Shown: in pieces, positions 1-11,123 of the stretch
How the letters are laid out: every line of letters begins with the position of its first letter
Position numbering within the stretch: the first letter of the stretch is position 1
Source of the DNA: Kineothrix sp. IPX-CK
Lineage (GTDB): Bacteria; Bacillota; Clostridia; Lachnospirales; Lachnospiraceae
NCBI RefSeq assembly: GCF_039134705.1
Contig: NZ_CP146256.1
Location: forward strand, 310,001-374,000
DNA length: 64,000 nucleotides
Direction: 5' to 3'
Translations under genes and position numbers: made by a program
Notes under the pieces: generated by a model
The model's database searches: none
The model's input: only the letters and a program-made list of their open reading frames with translations
Told to the model about the DNA's origin: nothing

Positions 1-222
1 TGTTAAAAAGACAGGGAATAGCAAAGAAGGAACATGTGGAAAGGGTTCGCCCTGAGAGATGTGTACCTTCTGGAAGGATTGCACCTCGAGGCATAGCCTC
101 TCGGTCGCGTCGAAGACGCTAATAGATTTAAGAAAAAAAGTCTGGGAAAACGAGTTCTCCCATCCATTTGTCCTTAAATCTGCAATCCCGATCTGATTTT
201 AATCAGATTTATCAGCACGAAA
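1..222 (+). other. rRNA operon spacer upstream of 5S
   Basis: No protein gene is visible. The stretch does not contain the anti-Shine-Dalgarno 3' end of 16S rRNA, so 16S, if present, lies before the window. AGATTTAAG at 124-132 is complementary to CTTAAATCT at 173-181, which would give a long hairpin like an RNase III processing stalk. ATCTGATT at 191-198 is complementary to AATCAGAT at 201-208, a tight hairpin just before the 5S gene. That this is the 16S-5S spacer is inferred from position only. Confidence 0.5.
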
Positions 223-342
223 ATTCTGGTGGCGATGCGCTTAGGGGAGACACCCGTTCTCATCCCGAACACGAAGGTTAAGACTTAAGCGGCCGATGGT
301 ACTATGCTGGAGACGGCATGGGAGAGCAGGTGGCTGCCAGAT
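223..342 (+). rRNA. rrf: 5S ribosomal RNA
   Basis: The stretch has the conserved 5S features: a terminal helix formed by TCTGGTGGC near the start and TGGCTGCCAGA near the end, the loop segment with CATCCCGAACACG, and the GGAGAGCAGG segment before the 3' helix. Its length of about 120 nt is normal. It lies upstream of tRNA-Ala and 23S instead of in the usual place after 23S, and no second 5S is seen after the 23S gene. Confidence 0.93.
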
Positions 343-346
343 TTAC

Positions 347-419
347 GGGGGCATAGCTCAGTTGGGAGAGCACCTGCCTTGCAAGCAGGGGGTCGAGAGT
401 TCGAATCTCTCTGTCTCCA
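347..419 (+). tRNA. tRNA-Ala (anticodon TGC)
   Basis: The acceptor stem pairs GGGGGCA with TGTCTCC and the discriminator is A. The anticodon loop is CTTGCAA with TGC at 380-382, and the T-arm contains GTTCGAATC. The 3' CCA is not encoded. It sits in the 5S-23S spacer, the usual place for an operon-embedded tRNA-Ala. Confidence 0.95.
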
Positions 420-742
420 TCGTCGAGGAACTGGAACGAGCAGAATACGCTCGTAGCAAGTAAGATCCAGGAAAGCGACGAAAAGGGAAGGAAGCAAGCA
501 TTGTTCCGTACCGGAAAAGAACCGTACCTTGAAAACCGAATACCGAAAAACAATCAAGTATCAAAGACATCCGAGGTCCATCCGAAAGGATGGGCAACAA
601 GTGAAGGACACTTGTAAAAGTGAAGGACACTTGTATTTATAAATGTTAGAGACAAAAGTCTGACGAAAGTCAGTCGCTGAACGAGCGAAAGCTCGCAGAC
701 AGCAGACCAGCCTGCGTTCCTCACGCTAGAGGGACGAGAACA
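420..742 (+). other. tRNA-Ala to 23S spacer with mini-hairpins
   Basis: No protein gene is present. ACGAGC and GCTCGT near 436-453 form a hairpin. At 597-615 there is a mini-hairpin with arms ACAAGT and ACTTGT around GAAGGAC, followed by a near copy with the same GAAGGAC core and 3' arm to 634. ACCAGCCT at 706-713 is complementary to AGGCTGGT at 3666-3673 just after 23S, so the two probably form the base of the pre-23S processing stalk. Confidence 0.6.
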
Positions 743-3660
<2,918 letters not shown>

Positions 3661-3682
3661 TTGTAAGGCTGGTTAATGAGTA

Positions 3683-3743
3683 ATGAGTAAAGAACACTCA
3701 TAAGACACTCATAATGAGTAGAAAACACTCATAAGACGCTCAT
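3683..3743 (+). repeat. mini-hairpins of the ATGAGT/ACTCAT type after 23S
   Basis: Two 19-nt units at 3683-3701 and 3714-3732 each have arms ATGAGT and ACTCAT around a purine-rich loop (AAAGAAC and AGAAAAC). Each is followed by a lone extra half-unit, AAGACACTCAT or AAGACGCTCAT. The layout matches the units near 597 and 3954, but the stem sequence differs while pairing is kept. Confidence 0.7.
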
Positions 3744-3879
3744 AAGAGACAGGAAAGAAACGGATGGAAGAGATAGGAGAGAGTGACAGGTGAACAACAC
3801 CTGTAGTAGGTAGATTTCCGAAAGGGAAGAAGCCTGTTGGTATTCGGTTTTGAGGGTATGGCCCCTTAAAGAAACAGAT

Positions 3880-3951
3880 TCCTCGATAGCTCAATGGTAG
3901 AGCACGCGGCTGTTAACCGCGGGGTTGTAGGTTCGAGCCCTACTCGGGGAG
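3880..3951 (+). tRNA. tRNA-Asn (anticodon GTT)
   Basis: The acceptor stem pairs TCCTCGA with TCGGGGA and the discriminator is G. The anticodon loop CTGTTAA has GTT at 3912-3914, flanked by the CGCGG/CCGCG stem. The T-arm contains GTTCGAGCC. No CCA is encoded. Confidence 0.95.
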
Positions 3952-3953
3952 TA

Positions 3954-4032
3954 ACAAGTAGAGGACACTTGTAACAAGTAGAGGACACTTGTAGCAAGTA
4001 AGAAATACTTGTAACTAGTATAAGACACTAGT
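3954..4032 (+). repeat. four tandem 20-bp-period mini-hairpins
   Basis: Four units start at 3954, 3974, 3994 and 4014, exactly 20 bp apart. Arms are ACAAGT/ACTTGT in units 1 and 2, CAAGT/ACTTG in unit 3 and ACTAGT/ACTAGT in unit 4. Stem changes are compensated on the other arm, which points to selection on pairing. Loops are AGAGGAC twice, then AAGAAAT and ATAAGAC. Confidence 0.8.
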
Positions 4033-4075
4033 AAGGAAGTACCTGACCGTGGCGAGGTCCACAGGAAAGAGATAA

Positions 4076-4147
4076 GGCTCCGTGGTCAAGCGGTCAAGAC
4101 ACCGCCCTTTCACGGCGGTAACACGGGTTCGATTCCCGTCGGAGTCA
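4076..4147 (+). tRNA. tRNA-Glu (anticodon TTC)
   Basis: The acceptor stem pairs GGCTCCG with CGGAGTC and the discriminator is A. The anticodon loop CTTTCAC has TTC at 4109-4111, flanked by CCGCC/GGCGG. The T-arm contains GTTCGATTC. No CCA is encoded. Confidence 0.95.
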
Positions 4148-4239
4148 TTTTAAGTCGATAAGTTACAGCACATCAATAAGATTTTTGATTGATGCTAATT
4201 GACTGTGGTTTATCGATTTGTTATAATTACATTTGATAT

Positions 4240-4310
4240 GGCGTCTTAGCCAAGTGGTAAGGCATGGGACTGCAACTCCCTGATCATCGGTTCAAATCCG
4301 TTAGACGCCT
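4240..4310 (+). tRNA. tRNA-Cys (anticodon GCA)
   Basis: The acceptor stem pairs GGCGTCT with AGACGCC and the discriminator is T. The anticodon loop CTGCAAC has GCA at 4272-4274. The T-arm contains GTTCAAATC. No CCA is encoded. It is the last stable RNA of the cluster and lies next to a decayed integrase, so its 3' end is a candidate former attachment site. Confidence 0.95.
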
Positions 4311-4318
4311 CTCTTTAG

Positions 4319-4352
4319 AACCCCGAAAGTATTGATTTTACGGGGTTTTTTC
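4319..4352 (+). terminator. intrinsic terminator of the rRNA/tRNA cluster
   Basis: AACCCCG at 4319-4325 pairs with CGGGGTT at 4341-4347 and is followed by a run of T to 4352. This is a textbook Rho-independent terminator directly after tRNA-Cys. Confidence 0.9.
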
Positions 4353-4494
4353 TTATTCATAAAAACTGTTTTCACTCTTTTAGACCTCTACCTCCGTTTT
4401 TTCATTCATCATTTTCCCAATATTTCTAATTTTTCTAAGCATCGTTCTAAATCAAATAAAGTTGTTTCATAGGGTAACCATCAAATGACTGGTT

Positions 4495-5141
4495 TTAATC
4501 GTTCAGCATATCCACTAGATTATGTTTTCCAATTTCATCCGTATGTAAGTACGTTCTTATAACGACTTTGTAATTGTCACCCAGCAGCTCGGCTACCGCT
4601 TTAATTCTTGGTGACTTGAAGTTTTGCTTAATAGCTTTGTTGCAAAGGTATGCCGCAGTGTGTGTGAACTATAATGCTTTATTCCACATTTTCTTAGAAT
4701 GCGATTCAAAGTTTCTTGGATATTTCTGTTTGTAGGAAATCTTCCATCTTTTGAAATTGCCATAAGTTCACCTGCACGCAATCCGGTATTTAACATAAGT
4801 ACCAGGGCTGTACCATAGCGGTACTTTAGAGTCCCATACCTCTTATTGCTTAGAGCTATTTCTTTCATTTTTTAAAGGCATTCTTCAGGCAAAATTTCAA
4901 TCTCTTTGGTTACTATTCCAACAGCAGATTCGTCCGGTAGTTCTACCGTTGCAAAAGGATCCTAACTTTCAGGAAAATCCTTCTCTTCCTTTCCATGCTT
5001 TATCATTGAGCGTGAAAAAGATAAGCTTTATTGATTGTGGATAAGCTATACTTGTCCTGCAAATCATTTACCATTCTTACCTCTGAAGGTTGTGCCATCG
5101 CCTTTGTTGCGCCGAGTTTTTGTTACTTTTTCATTTGTCAT
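4495..5141 (-). pseudogene. decayed tyrosine recombinase (phage/ICE integrase)
   Basis: Pieces of a site-specific integrase survive in several minus-strand frames. The start is at 5141, with MTNEKVTKTRRNKGDGT, typical of the N-terminal arm-binding region. A central piece has NTGLRAGEL (the box I Arg region) and a later piece HTLRHTFATK (the box II His-x-x-Arg region). A frame change near 4620 leads to IKAVAELLGDNYKVVIRTYL and the natural stop at 4495. Stop codons, frameshifts and a missing block between NTGLRAGEL and the HTLRHTF segment make it non-functional. Its 3' end faces tRNA-Cys, the usual layout of tRNA-targeting integrases. Confidence 0.85.
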
Positions 5142-5193
5142 AGATTTAGCACCTTTCATCGAAAAGAACTTCTCTATGCAAATAAGTAATAAC

Positions 5194-5247
5194 ACCATCG
5201 ATTGACAAGGTCACACACGGTTGGATAGGACCTTGTCAATCAATGGT
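5194..5247. promoter_or_regulatory. 19-bp inverted repeat upstream of the ABC importer
   Basis: ACCATCGATTGACAAGGTC at 5194-5212 and its complement at 5229-5247 match at 18 of 19 positions around a 16-nt loop. No T run follows in the plus direction, so an operator or a structured leader is more likely than a terminator. A second, shorter pair, ATGGTAAC at 5243-5250 and GTTACCAT at 5316-5323, overlaps it. The regulator is unknown. Confidence 0.5.
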
Positions 5248-5366
5248 AACTATTATATTTAGATAGATTTTACATAAAAGTAACCTAAAGAAGATAGAAA
5301 AGAATTCCTAAATTGGTTACCATGGTATTATTGTTCGTTGCTATAAAAAGAAGGAAGGAGTTAAAA

Positions 5367-6410
5367 ATGGATATTACAATCAAAGACTTGACCAAGTCTT
5401 ATGAAAATTTTAGAGCAGTTGATGGAATGAATTTACATATAAAGGACGGAGAACTTGTTGGGTTATTAGGACCATCTGGTTGTGGAAAATCTACTACTTT
5501 ATTTATGCTAGCTGGATTGCTGGAGCCTACGGAAGGAAAAATATTTTTCGGAGAGTTTGATATTACAAAAATTCCTCCTGAGGATCGTGAAATTGGATTG
5601 GTTTTTCAAAACTATGCGCTATATCCGCATATGACAGTAGAAGATAACATTATGTTTCCTCTGATTAACCGGAAGGTGAATAAGAATAAAGCAAGAGAAC
5701 GTGTTTATGAAATGGCAAAACTGGTAAAAATGGAAGACTTGATGAAGCGTAAGCCAAAGTCTTTATCCGGTGGGCAACAGCAACGGGTGGCTATTGCAAG
5801 AGCTCTTGTGAAAGAGCCGAAGGTTCTTTTGCTTGATGAGCCCCTTTCTAATCTGGATGCAAAGTTACGTATAGATATGAGGGAAGAAATCAGACGTATC
5901 CAGAAGAAAGTAGGAATAACGACCATTTTTGTTACTCATGATCAGGAAGAGGCTATGAGTATTTCAGATCGTATTGCTGTAATGGAAAAGGGAATTGTGC
6001 AGCAATATGAAGTACCACAGGGAATGTATTTAAATCCTAAAAATCTTTTTGTGGCACAGTTTTTAGGAATGCCTCAAATTAATTGCTTCCCAGCAAGGGT
6101 GATTGAAAAAGAGTTATGGTGTGAAGATGTAATGCTTTGCGGTGAGTGTAATTTAGAAAATGGCGACTATACCGTTGGAATACGTCCTGAAGCATTTGAG
6201 ATTTGTGAAGAAGGAATTGAAGTTGAGGCATTACAAACTCGAATGACAGGAAAGGATTTGTTAATATATTTTTCTTTGGCAGGTCAGGATATGAAAGCGT
6301 TAGTCCATTCTGATATGCAGATTAGTGAAGGAAGTAAATTTCATATTCGGATTAGAAAACATCATATTGTAGTGTTTGATGAAAATGGAAAGACCATAAA
6401 TAAATGTTGA
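5367..6410 (+). CDS. ABC importer ATPase, MsmK/UgpC type
   Basis: Energises the importer encoded by the next three genes. The 347-residue protein has Walker A GPSGCGKSTT, the Q-loop, signature LSGGQQQRVAIARAL, Walker B VLLLDEPLSNLD and the H-loop THDQEEAM, followed by a C-terminal TOBE-like region (roughly 230-345) typical of the MalK/UgpC group. The start at 5367 was chosen because AAGGAAGGAG lies 6 nt upstream; an in-frame ATG at 5313 has no ribosome binding site. MsmX-type ATPases are often unlinked and shared by several transporters, but this one heads its own cluster. The substrate cannot be read from the ATPase. Confidence 0.93.
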   Translation: MDITIKDLTKSYENFRAVDGMNLHIKDGELVGLLGPSGCGKSTTLFMLAGLLEPTEGKIFFGEFDITKIPPEDREIGLVFQNYALYPHMTVEDNIMFPLINRKVNKNKARERVYEMAKLVKMEDLMKRKPKSLSGGQQQRVAIARALVKEPKVLLLDEPLSNLDAKLRIDMREEIRRIQKKVGITTIFVTHDQEEAMSISDRIAVMEKGIVQQYEVPQGMYLNPKNLFVAQFLGMPQINCFPARVIEKELWCEDVMLCGECNLENGDYTVGIRPEAFEICEEGIEVEALQTRMTGKDLLIYFSLAGQDMKALVHSDMQISEGSKFHIRIRKHHIVVFDENGKTINKC

Positions 6411-6535
6411 ATAATAGATTAGATTGAAAATAAATTTTTACAGCATAATAAATTACGCTTCCAAATATTGTGCCTAATATGTGCAGGCATATATGGTTCG
6501 AGGTTTGCAGGGCGTGAGAAAGGCATTGTTTTTGT

Positions 6536-7411
6536 ATGAAGAAATCGAGTTTAAAGGGATATCTATACTTAATGCCGGCACTGATTATCATTTTAGTGTT
6601 TACAGCATATCCACTGATAAGAGTAATACTAATGAGTTTTTATGAGGATTACAGCATTATTAGCGGTAATCATAATGGCATCGGATTTGCAAATTATAAA
6701 GAGCTTTTTGATGATAAAGTGTTTTTAAAGGCGTTAAGAAACACGGGGATTTATGTTGTTTTCGTGGTGCCATGTTCGATAGTGCTATCTCTGTTGCTTG
6801 CAGTACTGCTAAACAGTAAAATACGATTAAAAGGTTTTTTTCAAGCCTTGTTTTTTCTTCCTTACGTGACAAGTGTAATTGCAATTGGTATTGTATGGAG
6901 CTGGATTTTTAACAGCAACTATGGATTATTAAATTATATACTTGGTATATTTCACATTGAAGGAATACCCTGGCTCAATTCGCCGGATTATGCTCTTTGG
7001 GCGCTGATTATTTTCAGCATATGGAAGAGTTTGGCATTTGATATTCTTATTTTTTTGGCGGGATTACAGACAATATCACCGGATTTGTATCATGCGGCAC
7101 GGGTGGATTCCACACCGAAACGGAGGGTGTTTTTTAAGATTACAGTGCCGTTATTATCTCCGATGATCACCTACGCATTTGTTATGGGGATGATCAACGC
7201 CTTTAAGGTATATAATGAAGTCTTTTCTTTATTTAATGGAAAGGCGGGACCCGCAAATAGTGCTATCACTGTTGTGTATTACATATATGACAAATTTTAT
7301 AATAGCGCTGAATATGGAGTAGCTGCTGCAGGAGCTGTGGTTTTATTTGCAATTATTCTAGGGCTAACTATGTTTCAAATGAAGTTAAGAGGGAATAAAG
7401 CAGAGAAGTAG
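6536..7411 (+). CDS. ABC sugar-type permease, MalF/UgpA family
   Basis: A 291-residue integral membrane protein with about six hydrophobic segments, beginning with YLYLMPALIIILVFTAYPL, typical of carbohydrate uptake family 1 permeases. The cytoplasmic coupling loop is YHAARVDSTPKRRVFFKITVP near residues 182-202. In the family consensus (EAA, three residues, Gly) a Glu and a Gly are expected, but His and Ser are found here. GAGAAAGG lies about 13 nt before the start, a loose ribosome binding site. It should pair with the following permease and the upstream ATPase. Confidence 0.9.
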   Translation: MKKSSLKGYLYLMPALIIILVFTAYPLIRVILMSFYEDYSIISGNHNGIGFANYKELFDDKVFLKALRNTGIYVVFVVPCSIVLSLLLAVLLNSKIRLKGFFQALFFLPYVTSVIAIGIVWSWIFNSNYGLLNYILGIFHIEGIPWLNSPDYALWALIIFSIWKSLAFDILIFLAGLQTISPDLYHAARVDSTPKRRVFFKITVPLLSPMITYAFVMGMINAFKVYNEVFSLFNGKAGPANSAITVVYYIYDKFYNSAEYGVAAAGAVVLFAIILGLTMFQMKLRGNKAEK

Positions 7412-7424
7412 ATGGGAGTCAGGC

Positions 7425-8261
7425 ATGAAGGATAAAAAGTATCAACATTATATATATACTATGGTTAAATACATAATTCTGATTATCGGAGGAATATTTA
7501 CACTTCTTCCATTTGTCTGGATGATCAGTTCTTCCCTGAAAACCGGATCGGAAATCGTAAGGATACCATTGGTTCTTTTTCCGGAGTATCCCCAGTTTAA
7601 TAACTACGTTATGGCATGGGAAGCAGCTCCGTTTGCACGATATATGATAAATACAGTTTTGGTAAGTGTTTTAACTACAATAGGGGTATTGATTACAACT
7701 ACTTTAGCAGCATTTGCATTTTCAAGATTAGAATTTCCGGGCAAGAAAATTGTATTTTCTTTATTGGTAGCCACTTTAATGATTCCTGGGGAGATGTTGA
7801 TTATTACTAATTTTATAACGATTACAAAGTTGAAATGGATTGACTCTTATCAGGCATTGATTGTTCCATGGCTGTCAAATGTCTTTTATATTTATTTGCT
7901 GACACAGTTTTTTATACAAGTTCCTGAATCCCTATATTTGGCGGCAAAAGTAGACAAGTGCAGTGATTTTAAATATATGGTAAATATTATGGTACCAATA
8001 AACAAAAATGCATTGGTGACAATTGCAATCTTAAATTTTATAGGTTCATGGAATTCCTTTATGTGGCCGCTTTTAGTTACAAATTCGCAGAATATGCGTT
8101 TGTTGTCCAATGGATTGATTCGTTTCCAGACGGAAGCAGGTTCTTCTTATGAATTGATTATGGCGGCATCCTGTATTTTAGTTATGCCAATTGTTCTCTT
8201 ATATATTTTTTTAAGAAGACATATCATTGAGGGAGTTGTAATGGGTGGAATCAAGGGATAA
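7425..8261 (+). CDS. ABC sugar-type permease, MalG/UgpE family
   Basis: A 278-residue protein with six predicted membrane segments, the partner of the preceding permease and 13 nt behind it. The first segment IILIIGGIFTLLPFVWMISSS followed by SLKT is diagnostic of the MalG/UgpE branch. The coupling loop LYLAAKVDKCSDFKYMVNIMVP again lacks the consensus Glu and Gly (Leu and Lys instead), as in its partner. It ends with IEGVVMGGIKG, the common C-terminal motif of this family. Confidence 0.92.
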   Translation: MKDKKYQHYIYTMVKYIILIIGGIFTLLPFVWMISSSLKTGSEIVRIPLVLFPEYPQFNNYVMAWEAAPFARYMINTVLVSVLTTIGVLITTTLAAFAFSRLEFPGKKIVFSLLVATLMIPGEMLIITNFITITKLKWIDSYQALIVPWLSNVFYIYLLTQFFIQVPESLYLAAKVDKCSDFKYMVNIMVPINKNALVTIAILNFIGSWNSFMWPLLVTNSQNMRLLSNGLIRFQTEAGSSYELIMAASCILVMPIVLLYIFLRRHIIEGVVMGGIKG

Positions 8262-8338
8262 GCCAGTATTACTGGTTCAAATATATCCAACGGAGTTAAA
8301 ATGAAATAATTTTAAGATTATAAATGAGAGGAGAAAAC

Positions 8339-9664
8339 ATGAAATTTAAAAAATTATTAACAGGGTTATTCCTGACAACTCTTACAGCAGTAGCTTTTAC
8401 AGGCTGTGGACAAAACGATAGTGGTCAGACGGAAGCAACAAATATTGAGACTGAGGTACCGGAAAGTGAAAGTGTAACACAGTCAGAAAGTGATAGCAGT
8501 CAGGAAGAGGCAGCGGCTGCCCAGCCGGCGGAAATTGAATTTTGGCATGCAATGAGTGGACAACAGGAAACTACCCTGGCAAGTCTTACCGATCAGTTTA
8601 ACAATGAAAATGAATATGGAATCAAAGTAACACTTGTGAATCAGGGCGGCTACAATGATCTAAATACAAAACTGACTGCGAATGCGGTTGCAGACACACT
8701 TCCTGATATGGCACAGGCATATAATAATTGGCTTACACCTTATTTAGACAAAGTAATTCACCTGGACGATTTTGTGGCAAATAATTTTGATAATTACGAT
8801 GATATTATTGAAGGATACCGTGACGAAACAAGTCAGTTTGAATTTATCAGTGGTGTGCCTTTTAACAAAAGTACATATGTGTATTTCTATAACAAGACCT
8901 TGTTTGATGAACTTGGATTAACACCACCTAAGGCATGGGAGGATTTGGTTACCATTGGTGAAAAGTTTAAAAGAGAAAAAAATATGGTTTCCTTAGGCTA
9001 TGATGATCTGGCAGGAATGCTGGAAGCGGATTTGAACCAGAATAGTGTGGAATATATTTCCAAAGAAGGAGCTTTATTTAACAGCGAGGGTGGACTTGAA
9101 ACAATACAATTCATTTTGGATCTTTATGGAAATGGATATGCCCGCCTTGCAGGAGAAGATGGATATTTCTCCGGTCCGTTAAGTAACCAGATCATTGCAG
9201 CCTATGTTGGTTCCAGTACAGGTGTATCCTATATTGATACATCATCAGGGTGGGAATTGGGAGTAGCACCACTTCCGGGTAACAAGGTAAATGCAGCAAA
9301 TCAGGCAGGAACAAATTTAGTAATGTTTTCAACTGATGAAAACAAACAAAATGCCGCTTGGGAATACATGAAGTTTTTAACCTCCACGGATGCTACTTTG
9401 CAATGGGCAATGGAAACCGGATACCTTCCTATTCGTACATCAGCTTATGAATCGGAAACCTATCAGAGCTTTATGAAGACAGATGCGACATCGACAGCGG
9501 CATATTCCCAGTCAGAATGTTTCTTTAGTACACCAACTTTTGATGGCAGTTATGATGTTATGTCGACTGTAAATTCCAAAATGGAAGAATTTATATTAAA
9601 TGGGACAGAAGCAGAGACGGCTTTGGAAGAGTTAGTAGATGCGATAAATGCTCAAGTACAGTAA
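8339..9664 (+). CDS. ABC importer solute-binding lipoprotein, family 1
   Basis: A 441-residue extracellular receptor. The N-terminus MKFKKLLTGLFLTTLTAVAF ends in a lipobox, FTGC, with the acylated Cys at residue 23. A Ser/Glu/Gln-rich linker follows to about residue 60, then a bilobal domain opening with IEFWHAMSG, typical of the MalE/UgpB group. The start at 8339 was chosen for GAGAGGAG 5-6 nt upstream. Residues such as YNNWLTPYLD and GVPFNKSTYVYFYNK match the group that includes UgpB and maltose or oligosaccharide receptors, so the ligand may be a glycan or an organophosphate. Confidence 0.93.
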   Translation: MKFKKLLTGLFLTTLTAVAFTGCGQNDSGQTEATNIETEVPESESVTQSESDSSQEEAAAAQPAEIEFWHAMSGQQETTLASLTDQFNNENEYGIKVTLVNQGGYNDLNTKLTANAVADTLPDMAQAYNNWLTPYLDKVIHLDDFVANNFDNYDDIIEGYRDETSQFEFISGVPFNKSTYVYFYNKTLFDELGLTPPKAWEDLVTIGEKFKREKNMVSLGYDDLAGMLEADLNQNSVEYISKEGALFNSEGGLETIQFILDLYGNGYARLAGEDGYFSGPLSNQIIAAYVGSSTGVSYIDTSSGWELGVAPLPGNKVNAANQAGTNLVMFSTDENKQNAAWEYMKFLTSTDATLQWAMETGYLPIRTSAYESETYQSFMKTDATSTAAYSQSECFFSTPTFDGSYDVMSTVNSKMEEFILNGTEAETALEELVDAINAQVQ

Positions 9665-9683
9665 TTACCTTTAATTGATAGTA

Positions 9684-9716
9684 TTCGCTCCGCATACGTC
9701 CGGTACGCGGAGCGAA
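9684..9716 (+). terminator. hairpin after the importer genes
   Basis: TTCGCTCCGCATAC pairs with GTACGCGGAGCGAA with one mismatch and a short loop. It lies 20 nt after the binding-protein stop. There is no strong T run, so it may be a weak terminator or an mRNA-stabilising hairpin that raises expression of the receptor relative to downstream genes. Confidence 0.6.
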
Positions 9717-9738
9717 ATTTGCTTGCAGGGATAAAAAT

Positions 9739-9766
9739 TTGGCCTTTGCGGCAGTTTTACTATAAT
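9739..9766 (+). promoter_or_regulatory. predicted promoter for the hydrolase-surE pair
   Basis: TTGGCC at 9739-9744 and TATAAT at 9761-9766 are separated by 16 bp. Transcription would begin about 15 nt before the hydrolase start. Together with the upstream hairpin this suggests that the next two genes can be transcribed separately from the importer. Confidence 0.5.
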
Positions 9767-9791
9767 AGTATTAGTAGAAATGAGGATAAGA

Positions 9792-11105
9792 ATGACAAAT
9801 ATTACATTTTATAATGGATTGCGGGAAATTGGAGGAACTTTTATTGCAATAGAAACTGAAGTTTCCTGTCTTATGTTTGATTTTGGCTTTGCTGCGTCGA
9901 GACGAATGGATAATAAGATAAAGAACCGGCTGGAACATTACCCGGAGGATTGTGTCAGATTAGGCTTACTTCCTCAAATAGATGGAGTGTATAACAAAAA
10001 AGCTGCAGACCGATTGGGAGTGTTACCTTACGGAGAAGCCCAAAAGAAGTGCTATTTTATTATTTCCCATATGCATATTGATCATATGGGCGGACTTGGA
10101 ATGCTGGATTCGGATATCCCCGTATATATGAGTGAAGAATCAAAGATACTTTATGGACTATTGGAGGAGCAAAAGGACATAGAATATCGTGCTCATCCTA
10201 ATTGCATTGGAGTTCCATTTAAAGAGCAAATTGTGATGGGAGATATACTGGTAACAATACTGCCTGTCGATCATGATATAGTAGGTGCTTCCGGATTTCT
10301 AATTGAAACTCCTGATGGAAAGATTGCTTATACAGGGGACTATCGTTTCCACGGATTTCATTCGGATTATTCCTATGAATTTGCAGAACGGGCAAAGGGC
10401 GCGGATGTACTCATTACAGAAGGAGTCACTGTCAGCTTCGGTGATGTCAATTTATTAGAAGCAGATCGCCCGGAAGAGGAACGTACGGAGCTCACACTGC
10501 AAGAGGAAATGTATGAATACGCTAAAAATGAGAAGAAATTACTGGTGATTAATTCATATAACAGAAATATAGAGAGGATACATGCTCTTATTCATACATT
10601 AAAAAAAGCAGGCAGGACATTGGTTTTAGATACACTTCATGCTTCTTATGTCAGCGGCTTTTATCCAAATGACGAGATTTCTGTATATCAGGAGACAATG
10701 GATGATAAAGAAGTATCAAAAGATTGGAAAATAATTACCAAAACAGAACTTTTAACAAATTCCTCTGACTATGTGCTTCAGTTGGACTATTCCAATATGT
10801 ATGAACTCCTTGATCTCGCATCTGTAATATCTTTATACATTCATATGGACGGTTCACCGCTGGGGGGTTATGATCCATCCTTTGAAATAATGATAAACTT
10901 ATTAAACAGTCTGGCGATACCTTATAAGAATAAAGGCCTGGGGGGACATGCGGCTCCTTTTTACCTCAGATACATGATAGATACAATTGCACCGGATATC
11001 CTTGTTCCCATTCATAGTTTTCGACCGGAACAAGTGATATCAGAAAAGATAAAAAAGCAATTTCTGCCTCAATATGGGGATTGCATAAAATTACAAAAGG
11101 CATAA
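9792..11105 (+). CDS. beta-CASP metallo-beta-lactamase-fold hydrolase, RNase J-like
   Basis: A 437-residue cytoplasmic protein with no signal peptide. It has the metal-binding motif SHMHIDHMGG, a further ligand region LPVDHDIVGASGFLIET, GDYRFHG, and the acidic segment VLITEGVTVSFGD. The C-terminal part has GGHAAPFYLRYMIDTIAPDILVPIHSFRPEQV, which matches the end of the RNase J/beta-CASP fold. It is shorter than full RNase J (about 550 residues), consistent with loss of the C-terminal dimerisation domain. Start at 9792 has GAGGA 5 nt upstream; ATG 9780 is also possible. A phosphodiesterase or exonuclease activity is inferred from the fold. It precedes surE by 18 nt. Confidence 0.85.
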   Translation: MTNITFYNGLREIGGTFIAIETEVSCLMFDFGFAASRRMDNKIKNRLEHYPEDCVRLGLLPQIDGVYNKKAADRLGVLPYGEAQKKCYFIISHMHIDHMGGLGMLDSDIPVYMSEESKILYGLLEEQKDIEYRAHPNCIGVPFKEQIVMGDILVTILPVDHDIVGASGFLIETPDGKIAYTGDYRFHGFHSDYSYEFAERAKGADVLITEGVTVSFGDVNLLEADRPEEERTELTLQEEMYEYAKNEKKLLVINSYNRNIERIHALIHTLKKAGRTLVLDTLHASYVSGFYPNDEISVYQETMDDKEVSKDWKIITKTELLTNSSDYVLQLDYSNMYELLDLASVISLYIHMDGSPLGGYDPSFEIMINLLNSLAIPYKNKGLGGHAAPFYLRYMIDTIAPDILVPIHSFRPEQVISEKIKKQFLPQYGDCIKLQKA

Positions 11106-11123
11106 TTGCAGAAATGAGGAAAT

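Noticed and set aside
3683..4032. CRISPR-like array
   Set aside because: Repeats are about 20 bp, self-complementary and contiguous without unique spacers, and no cas gene is near.
4593..4868. Functional 91-residue integrase
   Set aside because: It is only the middle piece of a broken gene; the N- and C-terminal parts lie in other frames.
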